Source: Nocardia sp. BMG51109 (lineage in GTDB: Bacteria; Actinomycetota; Actinomycetes; Mycobacteriales; Mycobacteriaceae). From it: 64,000 nucleotides of DNA. Of the stretch, positions 45,669 to 55,556 are shown piece after piece. The stretch is taken from assembly GCF_000526215.1 (NCBI RefSeq), contig NZ_JAFQ01000004.1, forward strand, positions 2,604,001 through 2,668,000, read 5' to 3'. Position numbers and translations under genes: made by a program. Below the pieces are notes generated by a model. It was given only the letters and a program-made list of their open reading frames with translations. It was not told the DNA's origin and did not search any database. Position 1 is the first letter of the stretch; every line of letters begins with the position of its first letter.

Positions 45669-46601
45669 TCAGATGACCAGGACCGTCTTACCGCGCGCAC
45701 CGCCCGCGCCGAGCGCGTCCCGGGCGTCGGTCAGCGGCCGGACCGCCTCGATCGGCACCACCAGCTCGCCCATGGCGGCCTGCAGCAGCAGATGCCGCAG
45801 TTCCGGTGCGCCACCGGCCGACTCGAAGTTCCCGCCGTGCAGGCCGCGGGCCCGCAGGCCGGATTCGTCGGCGGCGCGGACGGTGCTGTAGACGATGCCG
45901 CCGGGGCGGACGAGCCGGGCGAGATCGGCCAGGCGTGGCGGCGGGGAAACCAGATCGAACAGCACATCGATGCCGTCCGGATGGGTGGCGTGGACCGAAT
46001 CGCCGACCGGGGCCGCGGTGTAGTCGACCACCTCGGTCGCGCCGAGCCGGATCATCCGATCGGCGTCGTCCGGGCGCGCGGTGGTGATCACGTGCGCGCC
46101 GGCCGTGGCGGCCAGCTGCACGAGGAACGATCCGACACCGCCCGCGGCGCCGTTGATCAGGATCGTCCGGCCGGCGGCGACGCCGGCGGCGTCGAACAGC
46201 TCCTGGGCGGTGAGCCCGGCGGTGGGCAGCGCGGCGGCCTGGATGGTGGTGAGCGGGTCGGGGATGTGGATGGCGTCGTGCTCCGGCGCGGTGACGTACT
46301 CGGCGAACGTGCCGTGCCCGACCGGCGGGACGAGGAACTTGCCGACCACCCGATCGCCGACCGAGAAGGTCGTGGTGCCCGGGCCCACGGCCGAGACGGT
46401 GCCGGCGCCGTCGATGCCCGGAATCATCGGGAAGTCGTAGGGGAGCGAATCTTTCAGGATGCCGTCGGCGAGCTTGCGATCGAGTGGGTTGACCCCGGCG
46501 GCCTCGATCCGGATCTGAATATCGCCGGGGCCCGGTTGAGGGGTGGGCATATCGGCCGGTTCGGGCGTGCCGCCGAACTCCGGTACCACCATCGCGCGCA
46601 T
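45669..46601 (-). CDS. NADP-dependent quinone oxidoreductase-like protein
   Basis: A 310-residue medium-chain dehydrogenase/reductase of the quinone reductase or zeta-crystallin branch, without zinc ligands. Signatures are AAGVNPLDRKL, IPGIDGAGTV and the nucleotide-binding INGAAGGVGSFLVQLA. It should reduce quinones or enones with NADPH; the physiological substrate is unknown. ATG at 46601 (MRAMVVPEFGG) follows GGAG; the upstream open frame is Ala/Arg-rich and is not used. It stands alone, divergent from clpB. Confidence 0.9.
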   Translation of the reverse strand: MRAMVVPEFGGTPEPADMPTPQPGPGDIQIRIEAAGVNPLDRKLADGILKDSLPYDFPMIPGIDGAGTVSAVGPGTTTFSVGDRVVGKFLVPPVGHGTFAEYVTAPEHDAIHIPDPLTTIQAAALPTAGLTAQELFDAAGVAAGRTILINGAAGGVGSFLVQLAATAGAHVITTARPDDADRMIRLGATEVVDYTAAPVGDSVHATHPDGIDVLFDLVSPPPRLADLARLVRPGGIVYSTVRAADESGLRARGLHGGNFESAGGAPELRHLLLQAAMGELVVPIEAVRPLTDARDALGAGGARGKTVLVI

Positions 46602-46816
46602 CGCTGCTCCGTTCTGTGCCTGGCGGGCCTTCCCGGCGGTGCGGGCGGGCCCGGCCGTGCCTGGCTCGGCCGTTCGCGGCGGTACTGCTGAGCTGCCTGC
46701 CATCGTAATCAGCCGATACCGGATAGCGATGCAATTCAGGCCGGTCGGTCTTATTCGAGGTCTAGCGTTGAGCAGTGTCGGGACGGGTATTGCGGCAGCA
46801 CCGGAAAGGCCGCAAA

Positions 46817-46837
46817 CTTGAGCGGAACAGACTCAAC
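46817..46837. promoter_or_regulatory. HAIR operator upstream of clpB
   Basis: CTTGAGC-N7-ACTCAAC matches the HspR-associated inverted repeat (CTTGAGT-N7-ACTCAAG) in 12 of 14 arm positions. It lies 169 bases before the clpB start in the gene-free interval 46602-47005. HspR encoded at 42967-43386 is the expected repressor, joining clpB and the dnaK operon in one regulon. Confidence 0.85.
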
Positions 46838-46849
46838 TTCTACTGCGTT

Positions 46850-46909
46850 GAACAAATCGACGGCGAACAAATCGACGGTGAACAGCTCGGTGTTGAACAG
46901 ATCGAAGCG
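46850..46909. repeat. Four in-frame 15-bp repeats in the clpB leader
   Basis: Units at 46850, 46865, 46880 and 46895 begin GAACAAATCGACGGC, GAACAAATCGACGGT, GAACAGCTCGGTGTT and GAACAGATCGAAGCG. The unit length keeps frame, and they are in frame with clpB, where they would read [20 protein letters not shown]. They lie between the HAIR site and the ribosome binding site. Confidence 0.8.
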
Positions 46910-47005
46910 TACGACCGCGGCCGTGCGGGTCCGGTGTCCTTCGGACCGCCGATCCGCGCCGAAGGACCCCATCGTCGCGCGAGAACGACTAGTAGGAAGG
47001 TGAAC

Positions 47006-49561
47006 GTGGACTCGTTCAATCCCACCACCAAGACCCAGGCGGCGCTGACCGCCGCCCTCCAGGCGGCCTCGGCCGCGGGCAACCCGGAGATTCGTCCGGC
47101 GCACTTGCTGGTGGCGCTGCTGGATCAGACCGACGGCATCGCCGGTCCCTTGCTGAAGGCCGTCGCGGTCGATCCGGCGACGGTGCGACGCGAGGCCCAG
47201 GACATCGTCGACCGGCTGCCCCGGGCGACGGGCGCCACCACCTCACCGCAACTGGGCCGCGAGGCGCTGGCCGCGATCACCGCGGCGCAGAAGCTGGCCA
47301 CCGAACTCGGCGACGAGTACGTCTCCACCGAGCACCTGGTGGTCGGGCTGGCCGGCGGCGATTCCGACGTCTCGCAGCTGCTGCTGAAGTACGGCGCCAC
47401 CGCCGACGCGCTGCGCGAGGCGTTCACCACCGTGCGCGGCAACGCCCGGGTGACCTCGCAGGATCCGGAGGGCACCTACCAGGCGCTGGAGAAGTACTCC
47501 ACCGATCTCACCGCCGCCGCCCGCGACGGCAAGCTCGACCCGGTCATCGGCCGCGACACCGAGATCCGGCGCGTCGTGCAGGTGCTGAGCCGGCGCACCA
47601 AGAACAACCCGGTGCTGATCGGCGAGCCCGGCGTCGGCAAGACCGCGATCGTGGAGGGGCTGGCCCAGCGCATCGTCGCCGGCGACGTCCCGGAATCATT
47701 GCGCGGCAAGAAGCTGGTCGCCCTCGACCTGGGCGCGATGGTCGCCGGCGCGAAGTACCGCGGCGAATTCGAGGAGCGGCTCAAGGCCGTGCTCGAGGAG
47801 ATCAAGCAGAGCGCGGGGCAGATCATCACCTTCATCGATGAGCTGCACACCATCGTCGGCGCCGGCGCCACCGGCGAGTCGGCCATGGACGCGGGCAACA
47901 TGATCAAGCCCATGCTCGCCCGCGGCGAGCTGCGGCTGGTCGGCGCCACCACGCTCGAGGAGTACCGGCAGCACATCGAGAAGGATGCCGCCCTGGAGCG
48001 CCGCTTCCAGCAGGTGCTGGTCGGCGAGCCGTCGGTGGGCGACACCATCGGCATCCTGCGCGGCCTCAAGGAGCGCTACGAGGTGCACCACGGCGTGCGC
48101 ATCACCGACTCCGCGCTGGTCGCCGCCGCGACGCTGTCCGACCGCTACATCACCTCGCGGTTCCTGCCGGACAAGGCGATCGACCTGGTCGACGAGTCGG
48201 CCTCGCGGCTGCGCATGGAGATCGATTCGCGTCCCGTGGAGATCGACGAGGTGGAGCGGGCCGTGCGCCGCCTCGAGATCGAGGAGATGGCGCTCGAGAA
48301 GGAGACCGACGAGGCCTCCAAGCAGCGGCTGGAGAAGTTGCGCCACGAGCTCGCCGACGACCGCGAGAAGCTGAACCAGCTGATGGCCCGCTGGCAGAAC
48401 GAGAAGCAGGCCATCGACTCGGTGCGCGTCATCAAGGAGGAGCTCGAATCGCTGAAGGGCGAATCCGAGCGCGCCGAGCGCGACGGCGATCTGGGCAAGG
48501 CCGCCGAGCTGCGCTACGGCCGGATCCCGCAGCTGGAGAAGCAGCTCGACCAGGCCGAGCAGAAGGCCGGTACGGCGGCCGACGGTGAGGTCATGCTGCA
48601 GGAGGAGGTCGGGCCGAACGATATCGCCGAGGTGGTGTCGTCCTGGACCGGAATTCCGGTGGGCCGCATGCTCGAGGGCGAGACCCAGAAGCTGCTGCGG
48701 ATGGAGGAGGAGCTCGGGAAGCGTGTGATCGGGCAGAAAGAGGCCGTCCAGGCGGTGTCGGATGCGGTGCGCCGCGCGCGTGCCGGCGTCGCCGACCCGA
48801 ACCGGCCGACCGGCTCGTTCATGTTCGTCGGCCCGACCGGCGTCGGCAAGACGGAGCTGGCGAAGGCGTTGGCGGACTTCCTGTTCGACGACGAGCGCGC
48901 CATGATCCGGATCGATATGAGCGAGTACTCCGAGAAGCATTCGGTGGCTCGCCTGGTCGGCGCCCCGCCCGGCTACGTCGGCTACGACCAGGGCGGTCAG
49001 CTGACCGAGTCGGTGCGGCGGCGGCCCTACACGGTGGTGCTGTTCGACGAGATCGAGAAGGCGCACCCGGACGTGTTCGACATCCTGCTGCAGGTGCTCG
49101 ACGAGGGCCGGTTGACCGACGGCCAGGGCCGCACGGTCGACTTCCGCAACACCATCCTCATCCTCACCTCCAACCTGGGTGCGGGCGGCGACCAGGACTT
49201 CGTGATGAACGCCGTGCGCTCGGCGTTCAAACCGGAGTTCCTGAACCGCCTGGACGACGTGGTGATGTTCCACGCGCTGGACGAGGAGGAGTTGCAGTAC
49301 ATCGTCGACATCCAGCTGGACCAGCTGCAGAAGCGGCTGGCGCAGCGCCGGCTGAAGCTCGACGTCAGCGATTCGGCCCGGTTCTGGCTGGCCGTGCGCG
49401 GATACGACCCGGCCTACGGCGCCCGCCCGCTGCGCCGGCTGGTGCAGCAGTCGATCGGCGACTCGCTGGCCAAGGAATTGCTGGCCGGTGAGGTCGGCGA
49501 CGGCGACCTGGTGAAGGTCAATGTCTCGCCGGACGGTGACGGATTGATCGTCGGTCGCTGA
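47006..49561 (+). CDS. clpB: ATP-dependent disaggregase ClpB
   Basis: An 851-residue Hsp100 that extracts proteins from aggregates and hands them to DnaK. The N-domain starts [20 protein letters not shown]+ domain 1 carries Walker [10 protein letters not shown] long coiled-coil middle domain (about residues 405-530) is followed by AAA+ domain 2 with [14 protein letters not shown] and [14 protein letters not shown]. No ClpP-binding loop is evident. GTG at 47006 follows AGGAAGG at the right distance and matches the M. tuberculosis start; upstream in-frame codons span the operator and are not translated in this view. HAIR regulation upstream; a strong terminator follows. Confidence 0.97.
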   Translation: MDSFNPTTKTQAALTAALQAASAAGNPEIRPAHLLVALLDQTDGIAGPLLKAVAVDPATVRREAQDIVDRLPRATGATTSPQLGREALAAITAAQKLATELGDEYVSTEHLVVGLAGGDSDVSQLLLKYGATADALREAFTTVRGNARVTSQDPEGTYQALEKYSTDLTAAARDGKLDPVIGRDTEIRRVVQVLSRRTKNNPVLIGEPGVGKTAIVEGLAQRIVAGDVPESLRGKKLVALDLGAMVAGAKYRGEFEERLKAVLEEIKQSAGQIITFIDELHTIVGAGATGESAMDAGNMIKPMLARGELRLVGATTLEEYRQHIEKDAALERRFQQVLVGEPSVGDTIGILRGLKERYEVHHGVRITDSALVAAATLSDRYITSRFLPDKAIDLVDESASRLRMEIDSRPVEIDEVERAVRRLEIEEMALEKETDEASKQRLEKLRHELADDREKLNQLMARWQNEKQAIDSVRVIKEELESLKGESERAERDGDLGKAAELRYGRIPQLEKQLDQAEQKAGTAADGEVMLQEEVGPNDIAEVVSSWTGIPVGRMLEGETQKLLRMEEELGKRVIGQKEAVQAVSDAVRRARAGVADPNRPTGSFMFVGPTGVGKTELAKALADFLFDDERAMIRIDMSEYSEKHSVARLVGAPPGYVGYDQGGQLTESVRRRPYTVVLFDEIEKAHPDVFDILLQVLDEGRLTDGQGRTVDFRNTILILTSNLGAGGDQDFVMNAVRSAFKPEFLNRLDDVVMFHALDEEELQYIVDIQLDQLQKRLAQRRLKLDVSDSARFWLAVRGYDPAYGARPLRRLVQQSIGDSLAKELLAGEVGDGDLVKVNVSPDGDGLIVGR

Positions 49562-49572
49562 TCCGGCTGCCC

Positions 49573-49604
49573 GACGCCGCACCCGCTGCCCCGGGTGCGG
49601 CGTC
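49573..49604 (+). terminator. 12-bp hairpin after clpB
   Basis: GACGCCGCACCC (49573-49584) and GGGTGCGGCGTC (49593-49604) pair perfectly around an 8-base loop, 12 bases after the clpB stop, followed by ACCTTATG. Confidence 0.8.
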
Positions 49605-49629
49605 ACCTTATGCACCTACTCTGGTTTGC

Positions 49630-50523
49630 ATGACGAATCCGCGCGACCCGTGGGCACAGCGTCCGGATTCCCCTGAGGCGCCGACCGAGCGGATGGGGTC
49701 CTCGGGCGGGCCCGGCGAGGAGCCCCTGCACACCTCCGGCGAGGCGCCGCTGCATACCTCCGAGTACTCGGAGGCGTACGGCCAGGGCTACGACCCGACG
49801 GTCTCCTACACCCAGCCGTCCTATCCGCAGCCCACCTACCCCCAGCCTTACGAGTACGCCGAGCCGCAGTCGTACTTCGATCAGCCGGCCGGTCCCAACG
49901 CCACTCGGGAGCTGCCGCCCTACGACAGTGCCTGGGGCATGCACGAAAGTCCGTACGGCGCTCCGGGACCGGGGCAGCAGTGGGCCGGGGGCGGCGCCCC
50001 GCCGGACGGTCCGATCGGCCCGACCGGGATGCCCGTGGAGCCGCCGCGCCGCCGCCGCACCGGCCTGTGGATCGGGCTCACGGCCGCCGTCTTCGTCCTG
50101 GTCGTGCTCGGCGGCATCGCCGCGGGCATGTTCCTCGCCGGCAACGACGATTCGTCCTCCACCTCGGCCGCCGACACCTCCACCCGGTCGTCGCCGTCCC
50201 GCGTGCCGGTGGTGCCGCCGAACGGCTCCGGCGGTCCGCAGTCCGGCGTGCCCGGGATGCCCGGTCTCGGCGACATCGACGACCTCGGCGCCACGATGGG
50301 CACGATCAGCACCAACGACGGCACCACCCTGACGATCCAGTCGTTGCTCGGCTCGCTGGTCACCGTGCACACCGATGCGCAGACCCAGGTCGTCGCGACG
50401 GGGGCGGGCAAGGTCACCGATCTGCATCCCGGCGACATGGTGGTGGTGCAGGGCGACAAGGCCCCGGACGCATCGATCCAGGCCAAGATCATCATCAGTA
50501 CCTCGCTGACCCCGCCGCGCTAG
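49630..50523 (+). CDS. DUF5666-like membrane protein (Rv0383c-type)
   Basis: A 297-residue protein with a Pro/Tyr/Gly-rich cytoplasmic N-terminus of about 135 residues (SYPQPTYPQPYEYAEPQ), a membrane segment (TGLWIGLTAAVFVLVVLGGI), a Ser/Thr linker and an outer beta domain of about 80 residues (GTISTNDGTTLTIQSL, TQVVATGAGKVTDLHPGDMV) resembling DUF5666. The position after clpB matches Rv0383c of M. tuberculosis, a possible secreted protein of unknown role. ATG at 49630. The next gene starts 124 bases later. Confidence 0.85.
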   Translation: MTNPRDPWAQRPDSPEAPTERMGSSGGPGEEPLHTSGEAPLHTSEYSEAYGQGYDPTVSYTQPSYPQPTYPQPYEYAEPQSYFDQPAGPNATRELPPYDSAWGMHESPYGAPGPGQQWAGGGAPPDGPIGPTGMPVEPPRRRRTGLWIGLTAAVFVLVVLGGIAAGMFLAGNDDSSSTSAADTSTRSSPSRVPVVPPNGSGGPQSGVPGMPGLGDIDDLGATMGTISTNDGTTLTIQSLLGSLVTVHTDAQTQVVATGAGKVTDLHPGDMVVVQGDKAPDASIQAKIIISTSLTPPR

Positions 50524-50647
50524 CGGCCGCCGCGGCCCAGGTGGGCGGTGTGGCAGCGATCCAGGGTGGGCGACGCCAGGGGTGAACTCCCCCAACACAC
50601 AGCGTGCCCCCACCGCGTCGGGCACGCGGGAACTAGACTCGACGGCG

Positions 50648-51886
50648 ATGACGGCAGCAATCTGGTTCGGACTCGCGGCGATCGCACTGGTGGGTGCGAT
50701 CGTACTGCTGTACTTCGATCGGCTCCAGCGGCAGCGGACCGGTCATGTGCGGCAGGTCTGGGCAAAATCCCAGGGTTACACCTATGTCTCGGTCGAACCG
50801 ATGCTGGCGTCCACCTGGCGCCGCGGGGCGATCGCCAAGCTCGGCTACCTGACCGCGGTGGACGTGGTCACCGGCAACCGCAAGGGCGAGAAGTTCGTGC
50901 TGTTCGATCTGGAGGACGCGGCCACGCTGGTCGCGGTGCGCCGCCAGATCGGCTCCGATATCGACATCGACCTGCGGTTGAAGACGGCCTCGCCGCCCAA
51001 GGACGCCGACCTGGAACTGCTCGGCGCGATCGGCGACCGCGTGGTGTTCGCGACCAATCCCGATATCGCCCGGCACGCCGTCGACCAGCGCATGGTCGCC
51101 TTCATCGAGGCGCTGCCCGATTCGGTGCAGCAGCTGTGGAGCGAGGGCAACTGGACCCTGGGCCTGCTGCCCGTGGGGACGACCTCGCGCGACTGGGAGA
51201 CGGCCATCGACGCGGTGCTGCGGCTGTCCGGTCTGCTGCATGTGCTGCCGCCGGTCTCCGGCGGTGATTCCGGCTATCCGGAGGCGGAATCGCCCGAGCC
51301 CGTCCGGGCATCGGATCGCGATTACCCGGAGGATCGCTTCGACGACCGGCGCCTCGACGAGGACGCCCCCCGCTATGTCGAGGACGCCCCCCGTTACGCC
51401 GCCGAGGACACCCGTTACGCCGAGGCCGGTTATTCCGATTACGACGATCGTGGTGCCTACAACGACCCAGCGGACCCAGCGGATCGAGCCGACCGGGCCC
51501 CCGTCGACGACCCTGGCGACGAGCGGGCACGCCTCGACGACGACCGCTACGAATACGCCGACGATGACGCCGATTTCGCCCCCCTGGTCAAGGACATCGC
51601 CGGCGAGACCGACCCGGAACCCCCGCGCCGCCCGCAGCTGGCCGTCGTGCCGGATCCGCGCACTCGCGTCCGCCGCGACTGGCCGCCCGCCGGGGAGCAA
51701 CCGGACGCCGACGAGACCGATTCCACCGCAACCGGTTTCGACCGCGGTTTCGATGGCGAATTCAGTGGCGATTTCGAGGGCGATTTCGTCGAAGACGAGT
51801 GGCGCGAGCGGCGCACCGGCGACGAGCAGCCGGGGGGGCCGTTCCACCCCGGGTTCCGCCCCTATCAGGGCCCCGCACCTCGATGA
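50648..51886 (+). CDS. Conserved actinobacterial membrane-anchored protein
   Basis: A 412-residue protein. One N-terminal membrane segment (TAAIWFGLAAIALVGAIVLL) precedes a folded domain of about 185 residues (SQGYTYVSVEPMLASTWRRG, ALPDSVQQLWSEGNWTLGL) that is conserved in mycobacteria and nocardiae. The second half is a highly acidic, repetitive low-complexity tail rich in Asp, Arg and Tyr (RYVEDAPRYAAEDTRYAEAG, DRADRAP). The function is unknown. ATG at 50648 is preferred since the membrane segment begins there. It may be co-transcribed with the SDR gene 21 bases downstream. Confidence 0.82.
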   Translation: MTAAIWFGLAAIALVGAIVLLYFDRLQRQRTGHVRQVWAKSQGYTYVSVEPMLASTWRRGAIAKLGYLTAVDVVTGNRKGEKFVLFDLEDAATLVAVRRQIGSDIDIDLRLKTASPPKDADLELLGAIGDRVVFATNPDIARHAVDQRMVAFIEALPDSVQQLWSEGNWTLGLLPVGTTSRDWETAIDAVLRLSGLLHVLPPVSGGDSGYPEAESPEPVRASDRDYPEDRFDDRRLDEDAPRYVEDAPRYAAEDTRYAEAGYSDYDDRGAYNDPADPADRADRAPVDDPGDERARLDDDRYEYADDDADFAPLVKDIAGETDPEPPRRPQLAVVPDPRTRVRRDWPPAGEQPDADETDSTATGFDRGFDGEFSGDFEGDFVEDEWRERRTGDEQPGGPFHPGFRPYQGPAPR

Positions 51887-51907
51887 CGGGTGCGGGATGA
51901 TGTCCCC

Positions 51908-52720
51908 ATGACAGATTCCTCTGCCGCCGCGCGCCTACCGGGCGCGACCCGTCCCATCGCACTCGTCACCGGACCGACCTCCGGAATCGGACAGGGCTAC
52001 GCCGAGCGCCTGGCGTCGCTGGGCTACGACCTGGTGCTGGTGGCGCGCGACGAGCAACGGCTCGCCGCCCTCGCCGACGAGCTGAAGCGCCGGTTCGACA
52101 CCCGGTCGGAGGTCCTGCGCGCCGACCTGGCCGACGCCGCCGACCGCGACCGGGTGGCGGCGCGCCTGGGCGAGGGCGTCGAATTCCTGGTCAACAACGC
52201 GGGACTCGGTCTGTCCGGCGAGTTCTGGACCGTCGATCCGGCGAAGCTGCAGACCCAGCTGGACGTCAATGTCACCGCGGTGCTGCAACTGACCCGGGCC
52301 GCCCTGCCGCCGATGATCACCGCGGCGAAGGGCACGGTGGTGAACGTGGCCAGCGTGGCGGGCCTGGTGCCCGGGCGCGGTTCCACCTATTCGGCGTCGA
52401 AGGCGTACGTCATATCCTTCACCGAGGGACTGTCCGGTGGGCTGACCGGAACGGGGGTCCGGATGCAGGCCCTGTGTCCGGGGTTCGTGCGCACCGAATT
52501 CCATCGGCGAGCCGGGCTCGAGCGGCCGTCGGGGCCGGAACCGATGTGGCTGAGTGTGGATCAGGTCGTGGCCGGTTCGCTGCACGATCTGGAGAAGGGC
52601 CGGGTGATCAGTGTGCCCGGCGTGCAGTACAAAGCGCTGACGGCGGTCGCGGGGCTGATTCCGCGGTCCCTGCAGGTCCGCTTGAACCAAGGCTTGTTCA
52701 ACGCACGCGGAAGGACATAG
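51908..52720 (+). CDS. Short-chain dehydrogenase/reductase
   Basis: A 270-residue classical SDR. NAD(P) binding is through TGPTSGIGQGYA, the structural NNAG is in LVNNAGLGLSGEF, and the active site is Ser in NVASVAGLVPG and Tyr/Lys in YSASKAYV. It would reduce a carbonyl or oxidise an alcohol, perhaps a 3-oxoacyl-type substrate (the C-terminus resembles DltE/YqjQ-like SDRs). The ATG at 51908 is 21 bases after the preceding stop, and pyrE starts 6 bases after its own stop, so the three may form one operon. Confidence 0.93.
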   Translation: MTDSSAAARLPGATRPIALVTGPTSGIGQGYAERLASLGYDLVLVARDEQRLAALADELKRRFDTRSEVLRADLADAADRDRVAARLGEGVEFLVNNAGLGLSGEFWTVDPAKLQTQLDVNVTAVLQLTRAALPPMITAAKGTVVNVASVAGLVPGRGSTYSASKAYVISFTEGLSGGLTGTGVRMQALCPGFVRTEFHRRAGLERPSGPEPMWLSVDQVVAGSLHDLEKGRVISVPGVQYKALTAVAGLIPRSLQVRLNQGLFNARGRT

Positions 52721-52726
52721 GACACG

Positions 52727-53272
52727 ATGATCGAGTCCACCACGGACCGAGACAGACTGGCGGAGCTCGTTCGCGAGCTCGCCGTCGTGCACGGCAGGGT
52801 CATCCTGTCGTCGGGGAAAGAGGCCGACTACTACGTCGACCTGCGCCGGGCAACCCTTCAGCATCAGGCCGCGCCGCTGATCGGAAAGCTGTTGCGGGAG
52901 TTGGTCTCCGACTGGGACTTCGAGGCCGTCGGCGGTCTCACCATGGGCGCCGATCCGGTGGCGCTGGCGATGCTGCACGCCCCCGGCCGCCCGCTGAACG
53001 CCTTCGTGGTGCGCAAGGCCGCCAAGACGCACGGCATGCAGCGGCAGATCGAGGGCCCGGACGTGTCGGGTAAGCGGGTGCTGGTCGTGGAGGATACGAC
53101 CACTACCGGAAATTCGCCGCTCATGGCGGTGCGGGCGCTGCGTGACGCCGGGGCCGCGGTGGTCGGTGTGGCGACCGTCGTGGACCGGGAGACCGGTGCG
53201 GATACCGTGATCGCGGAGGAGGGGCTGGAGTACCGGTCGATTCTCGGTCTCAAGGATCTGGCGCTCGGGTGA
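52727..53272 (+). CDS. pyrE: Orotate phosphoribosyltransferase
   Basis: A 181-residue enzyme that joins orotate to PRPP to give orotidine 5'-phosphate in pyrimidine synthesis. Signatures are LSSGKEADYYVDLR at the N-terminus, GGLTMGADPVA and the PRPP loop VLVVEDTTTTGNS. Full length. ATG at 52727 is 6 bases after the SDR gene. In M. tuberculosis the orthologue (Rv0382c) lies between clpB and the SpoU methyltransferase gene, as here. Confidence 0.97.
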   Translation: MIESTTDRDRLAELVRELAVVHGRVILSSGKEADYYVDLRRATLQHQAAPLIGKLLRELVSDWDFEAVGGLTMGADPVALAMLHAPGRPLNAFVVRKAAKTHGMQRQIEGPDVSGKRVLVVEDTTTTGNSPLMAVRALRDAGAAVVGVATVVDRETGADTVIAEEGLEYRSILGLKDLALG

Positions 53273-53341
53273 ATTCCGGCGCTGGGTACCCTGAAAGCTG
53301 GTCATTTGTCCGACAGTGGTGAAGGGTCGTGTGAGTCGCCC

Positions 53342-54400
53342 GTGGTGAGCATTGCAGTCAACCGGGGTCGCGAGAATGTGGCGATGCTCGGCATCGGCGC
53401 CTACCGACCTCAGCGCATTGTCAGCAACGCCGAGGTGTGCGAGGTGCTGGACTCCACGCCGGAGTGGATCTTCGAGCGCACCGGCATCCGCAACCGGCGC
53501 TGGACCAGCGGCGACGAGACGCTGCGCAGCATGGCGGCGGCCGCGGGTGAGCGGGCGATCGTCAACAGCGGCGTCGACCGGTCGAAGATCACCGCGCTGG
53601 TATTCGCCACCTCGAGCTGGCTGAAGCTGACCCCGCACGGCGCCCCGGCCGTCGCCTACGACCTGGGCATGAACGGCATTCCGGCGTTCGACCTGACCTC
53701 GGGCTGCGGCGGTTTCGGCTACGGCGTCGGCGTGGCCGCGGATATGATCCGGGCCGGTTCGGCCGAGCACGTGCTGGTCATCGGCGCGGAGACGATGACG
53801 GTCGGGCTCGACCCGACCGACCGCGGCACCGCGATGATCTTCGGCGACGGCGCCGGCGCGGTGGTCGTCGGGCCCAGCGAGGAGAACGGCATCTCGCCGA
53901 CGGTGTGGGGCAGCGACGGCGAGAACGCCGAGGCGATCGCGCAGGACGTCGACTTCCTCGAGTTCATGAACAAGGCGCAGGCGCTGCAGGGCACCGATCC
54001 GGCGATCGAACCGGTGGGCCGGATGTCGCTGCACATGGAGGGCCCGCGGGTATTCCGCTGGGCCGCGGTCACGCTGCCGCGCGCGCTCTCCACCGCGCTG
54101 GAGCGGTCCGGCGTGGCCAAGGAGGACATCGAGGTCTTCGTCCCGCACCAGGCCAACGCCCGCATCAACGAACTGATGCGCAAGAACCTCGGCCTCGCCG
54201 ACGACATCCCGATGGCCAACGACATCGAGAACACCGGCAACACCTCCGCCGCCTCGATCCCCCTGGCCATCGAGGAAATGCTGGTCACCGGCAAGGCCAA
54301 GGGCGGCCAACTGGCCCTGGTCCTCGGCTTCGGCGCGGGGCTGAGCTACGCCGGGCAGGTGGTCACGTTGCCGCCCAGGCCGATCGAACCGAGCTTCTGA
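53342..54400 (+). CDS. Beta-ketoacyl-ACP synthase III-like protein
   Basis: A protein of about 352 residues of the FabH/KAS III family, which condenses an acyl-CoA with malonyl-ACP. The triad is visible: Cys122 in DLTSGCGGFGYG, His in VPHQANARINE and Asn in IENTGNTSAASIP. The start is uncertain. GTG at 53342 or 53345 begins the conserved part shortly upstream; a TTG at 53306 is also in frame. It could start fatty-acid or secondary-metabolite synthesis. It is preceded by pyrE and followed by an unrelated YhhN gene, so context does not indicate a biosynthetic cluster. Confidence 0.9.
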   Translation: MVSIAVNRGRENVAMLGIGAYRPQRIVSNAEVCEVLDSTPEWIFERTGIRNRRWTSGDETLRSMAAAAGERAIVNSGVDRSKITALVFATSSWLKLTPHGAPAVAYDLGMNGIPAFDLTSGCGGFGYGVGVAADMIRAGSAEHVLVIGAETMTVGLDPTDRGTAMIFGDGAGAVVVGPSEENGISPTVWGSDGENAEAIAQDVDFLEFMNKAQALQGTDPAIEPVGRMSLHMEGPRVFRWAAVTLPRALSTALERSGVAKEDIEVFVPHQANARINELMRKNLGLADDIPMANDIENTGNTSAASIPLAIEEMLVTGKAKGGQLALVLGFGAGLSYAGQVVTLPPRPIEPSF

Positions 54401-54544
54401 GCGTGGTGGGCACCAGCATCATTCCGTCGCGCTCTGCCGAGGTCAGCCCAGCGCGCCCCGCCCGCGTCAGTTCGGGATGGTCTGCCCGCGTCAGCCCGGC
54501 ATGCTTTCGGCCGGGATCCGCCACCGCCCAGACGGCCCGCTGAC

Positions 54545-55300
54545 ATGGCCCGGCCATTCCGCGCGGCCTTCGTCGCTGCCGCCGCCACAACGGTTTTCGG
54601 CGCGGTCACCGGCCGCGACCGCTGGCAGTGGGCGGCAAAACCCTTGATGATGCCCCTGCTGGCCGCGGGCGTACTACACAGCGGCCGAGACCTCGCGCCC
54701 GCCGACCGTCGAGTTCTCCTGGGCGCACTGAGCGCCGCCACGATCGGCGACGTGCTGCTCATAGATCCCGACGACGACCGCCGATTGATCGCGGGCGCAT
54801 CATCTTTCGCGATCATGCAGTCCGGATACTCGGTCCTGTGGTGGCGTGATGGCGCCCGGCCGAAACCATCGGTGGCGCTACCCCGGATAGCCGCCTGGCT
54901 CGGCGCGGCCGCACTACTACGCGCGAAGGCCCCGAACCTCACCGCGACACTGACGTTCTACGGCGCCACCCTCGGCACCGCCGCCGTACTCGCCTCCGAC
55001 CCGTCACTCGCGCCTACGGCGAAAAATGTTGCAGGAATGAATATTCCAGGCCGCGACCCCCGCAGCCGCCTCGGCCTGGGTGCACTGCTGTTCACCATCT
55101 CCGACGGCCTGATCGTCCTCCGCCGCCTGTTCGCCCGCAGCACCGGCTCGCGACGGACGGCAGAGGGAGTGATCCTCTCGACTTATGCTGCCGCGCAGTA
55201 CTTTCTGACCGATCCCCGGGTACATACCGGGCAGGCGGTTCGAGTTCCGTCGCCGGCAACGCCTTCGCCCCGGATCACGCAGGTGCCGATAGACCGGTAA
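54545..55300 (+). CDS. YhhN/TMEM86 family (lysoplasmalogenase-like) membrane protein
   Basis: A 251-residue integral membrane protein with about seven hydrophobic segments and the family's conserved acidic residues in ATIGDVLLI and in LFTISDGLIVL. YhhN/TMEM86 proteins include lysoplasmalogenases that cleave the vinyl-ether bond of lysoplasmalogens; the substrate of bacterial members is not generally proven. ATG at 54545. The gap before it carries a partial 24-base direct repeat (CCCGCGTCAG at 54461 and 54485). No terminator is obvious downstream. Confidence 0.82.
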   Translation: MARPFRAAFVAAAATTVFGAVTGRDRWQWAAKPLMMPLLAAGVLHSGRDLAPADRRVLLGALSAATIGDVLLIDPDDDRRLIAGASSFAIMQSGYSVLWWRDGARPKPSVALPRIAAWLGAAALLRAKAPNLTATLTFYGATLGTAAVLASDPSLAPTAKNVAGMNIPGRDPRSRLGLGALLFTISDGLIVLRRLFARSTGSRRTAEGVILSTYAAAQYFLTDPRVHTGQAVRVPSPATPSPRITQVPIDR

Positions 55301-55556
55301 TTGCTCGGGTTCGGTCTCGACGGAGAGCGAACGAGTTCATCGAGGTTCTCGGGTCCGCGGGCGTGAGTAACCGCCGACGGGCACATACAGCGGCTTTCCA
55401 TGAATCTCAGCTGCTCGCGACACTCCGAGCACAGCCTGCGGAATTGCTACGCTGGCCTCGGAGCGCGTGGCACAGATAGCTCGGCCGGGCATACCGCCCC
55501 AGCACTGTTCGGTGATTCGGTCGTTGCGATTCTCAGTGACGGTGGAGGGGGCAGCG

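Noticed and set aside
46775..47005. ClpB translated from a GTG at 46775
   Set aside because: That start lies upstream of the HAIR operator, and the [10 protein letters not shown] start with AGGAAGG at 47006 matches homologues.
47696..49615. Open minus-strand frame of about 640 codons
   Set aside because: It is antisense to clpB.
51935..54310. Open minus-strand frame of almost 800 codons
   Set aside because: It is antisense to the SDR, pyrE and KAS III genes and has no domain of its own.
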